Shown in pieces: positions 63,277 through 64,000 of a DNA stretch of 64,000 nt. Source of the stretch: Leadbettera azotonutricia ZAS-9 (GTDB lineage: Bacteria; Spirochaetota; Spirochaetia; Treponematales; Breznakiellaceae); contig NC_015577.1 in the NCBI RefSeq assembly GCF_000214355.1, forward strand, positions 3,525,389 to 3,589,388. Reading direction: 5' to 3'. Every line of letters begins with the position of its first letter. Positions within the stretch are counted from its first letter, which is position 1. Below the pieces are notes generated by a model that saw only the letters and a list, made by a program, of their open reading frames with translations, was not told the origin of the DNA and ran no database searches. Position numbers and translations under genes: made by a program.

Positions 63277-63289
63277 CCCCTTGGAGGGG
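63277..63289 (+). other. Small GC hairpin upstream of the decarboxylase gene
   Basis: CCCCT (63277-63281) with AGGGG (63285-63289), three-base loop, then GTTTTG. It lies 45 bases before the gene start. Too weak to call a terminator. A TTGACC at 63273-63278 has no fitting -10. Confidence 0.25.
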
Positions 63290-63333
63290 GTTTTGAGGAT
63301 TTAATCCCCATCTTATTCACAAGGCGGCGCCTC

Positions 63334-64000
63334 ATGGTTAACAAGGGTGAATATGTTTCAGATGAAGACTGGCGGCGGTTCCTGGAGTTCTCCAGGGATC
63401 TTGAAACTCCCTGTATAGTGGTTAATCTTCAAACTATACGGAACAACTTTACCCGGCTTAAAGGGCTTTTCCCCTACGCCGACATTTACTACGCGGTCAA
63501 AGCCAATCCCGAAGAAGAAATAATATCCCTGCTTGCGGAGCTCGGTTCCTGCTTTGACATAGCCTCCCGCCCCGAACTGGACAAGGTTCTCGCCCTGGGC
63601 ATCTCCCCCGAAAGGCTTTCCTACGGCAATACCATCAAAAAGGCCAGGGACATAGCCTACTTCCGCGAGAAGGGCGTCCCCATGTTCGCCACGGACAGCA
63701 AAGAAGATCTCAAAAACATAGCCCAGCAAGCCCCCGGCGCCCGCATCTACGTCCGTATATTGGTAGAAAACTCCACCACCGCCGACTGGCCCCTTTCCCG
63801 CAAATTCGGCTGCCACCCCGACATGGCCTACGACCTTCTCATCATGGCGCGGGATCTGGGCCTTACCCCCTACGGAATAAGCTTCCATGTAGGAAGCCAG
63901 CAGCGCGACATAGGCCAGTGGGACGACGCCATCGCCAAGACCAGGTATCTTTTCACTTCCCTGGAAGAAGACGAGGGCATAAGGCTTTCGATGATAAACA
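63334..64000 (+). CDS. Ornithine/diaminopimelate-type PLP decarboxylase, N-terminal part
   Basis: 222 codons up to the window edge, frame still open. Fold-type III alanine-racemase barrel: YYAVKANPEEEI (about 52-63) supplies the PLP Lys, CFDIASRPELDKVLALG and SYGNTIKKARDI are typical of the group, and SFHVGSQ (near 190) binds PLP phosphate. The opening ETPCIVVNLQTIRNNF matches ornithine, lysine or arginine-type decarboxylases more than LysA. Product is likely a polyamine. No good SD is seen; the ATG gives the expected N-terminal length. Confidence 0.85.
   Translation, partial: MVNKGEYVSDEDWRRFLEFSRDLETPCIVVNLQTIRNNFTRLKGLFPYADIYYAVKANPEEEIISLLAELGSCFDIASRPELDKVLALGISPERLSYGNTIKKARDIAYFREKGVPMFATDSKEDLKNIAQQAPGARIYVRILVENSTTADWPLSRKFGCHPDMAYDLLIMARDLGLTPYGISFHVGSQQRDIGQWDDAIAKTRYLFTSLEEDEGIRLSMIN

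Noticed and set aside
63273-63303. Promoter for the decarboxylase gene
   Set aside because: TTGACC is present but no -10 at a proper distance.

Overview
The window reads as spirochaete chromosome, most likely a termite-gut type Treponema. The support is the S10-spc-alpha order with rpsG-rpsL before tuf but no fusA, a prfA-prmC-rel order, tandem cAMP-binding/GGDEF proteins, two sugar ABC importers without their own ATPase, and large surface lipoproteins with Gly-rich beta-helix repeats. The genus is an inference from gene content and protein style, not a search result. Base composition looks close to 50% GC, and AT-rich stretches are confined to a few promoters.

Layout. 1-5797 (+): 3' end of prfA, prmC, a rel/relA gene with a probable frameshift near its end and a degenerate hydrolase domain, a CapA-like lipoprotein and an MFS permease. 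5788-22257 (-): one long translation block reading rpsL-rpsG, terminator, strong promoter, structured leader, tuf-rpsJ-rplCDWB-rpsS-rplV-rpsC-rplP-rpmC-rpsQ-rplNXE-rpsN-rpsH-rplFR-rpsE-rpmD-rplO-secY, an internal promoter, rpmJ-rpsMKD-rpoA-rplQ and a small zinc-ribbon gene. Three spacers around tuf and rpsJ are unusually rich in perfect hairpins. 22370-25406 (-): sugar ABC importer, divergent from a GH127-type beta-L-arabinofuranosidase (+). 27396-29440 (-): two overlapping cNMP-binding/GGDEF proteins, one intact and one with a dead GGDEF. 29569-32426 (+): isochorismatase-fold hydrolase, zinc alcohol dehydrogenase and Gfo/Idh/MocA oxidoreductase. 32427-32805: AT-rich leader with hairpins. 32806-39243 (+): two repeat-rich lipoproteins.

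39252-48574 (-): nine-gene catabolic operon behind a near-consensus promoter that carries a palindrome. It encodes a binding protein, two permeases, an aldehyde dehydrogenase, a split transketolase, a tartronate-semialdehyde-reductase-like enzyme, an SDR and a Gfo/Idh protein. 48705-55193 (-): complete rnfCDGEAB ion-pumping ferredoxin:NAD oxidoreductase, ending in a translationally coupled DUF815-type AAA ATPase. 55314-61789 (+): AddB and AddA recombination nuclease/helicase, driven from a promoter that interlocks with the opposing rnf promoter. 61786-63165 (-): MATE exporter. 63334-end (+): 5' part of an ornithine/diaminopimelate-type PLP decarboxylase.

How it fits together: a core growth block (translation, stringent response, DNA repair) is interleaved with carbohydrate scavenging modules and an Rnf energy module, as expected for a fermentative or acetogenic gut spirochaete. 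No tRNA, rRNA, CRISPR, transposase or prophage gene was recognised. The least explained parts are the hairpin arrays in the ribosomal operon, the rel 3' frameshift, the nine-gene split-transketolase operon and the paired repeat lipoproteins with their leader RNA.
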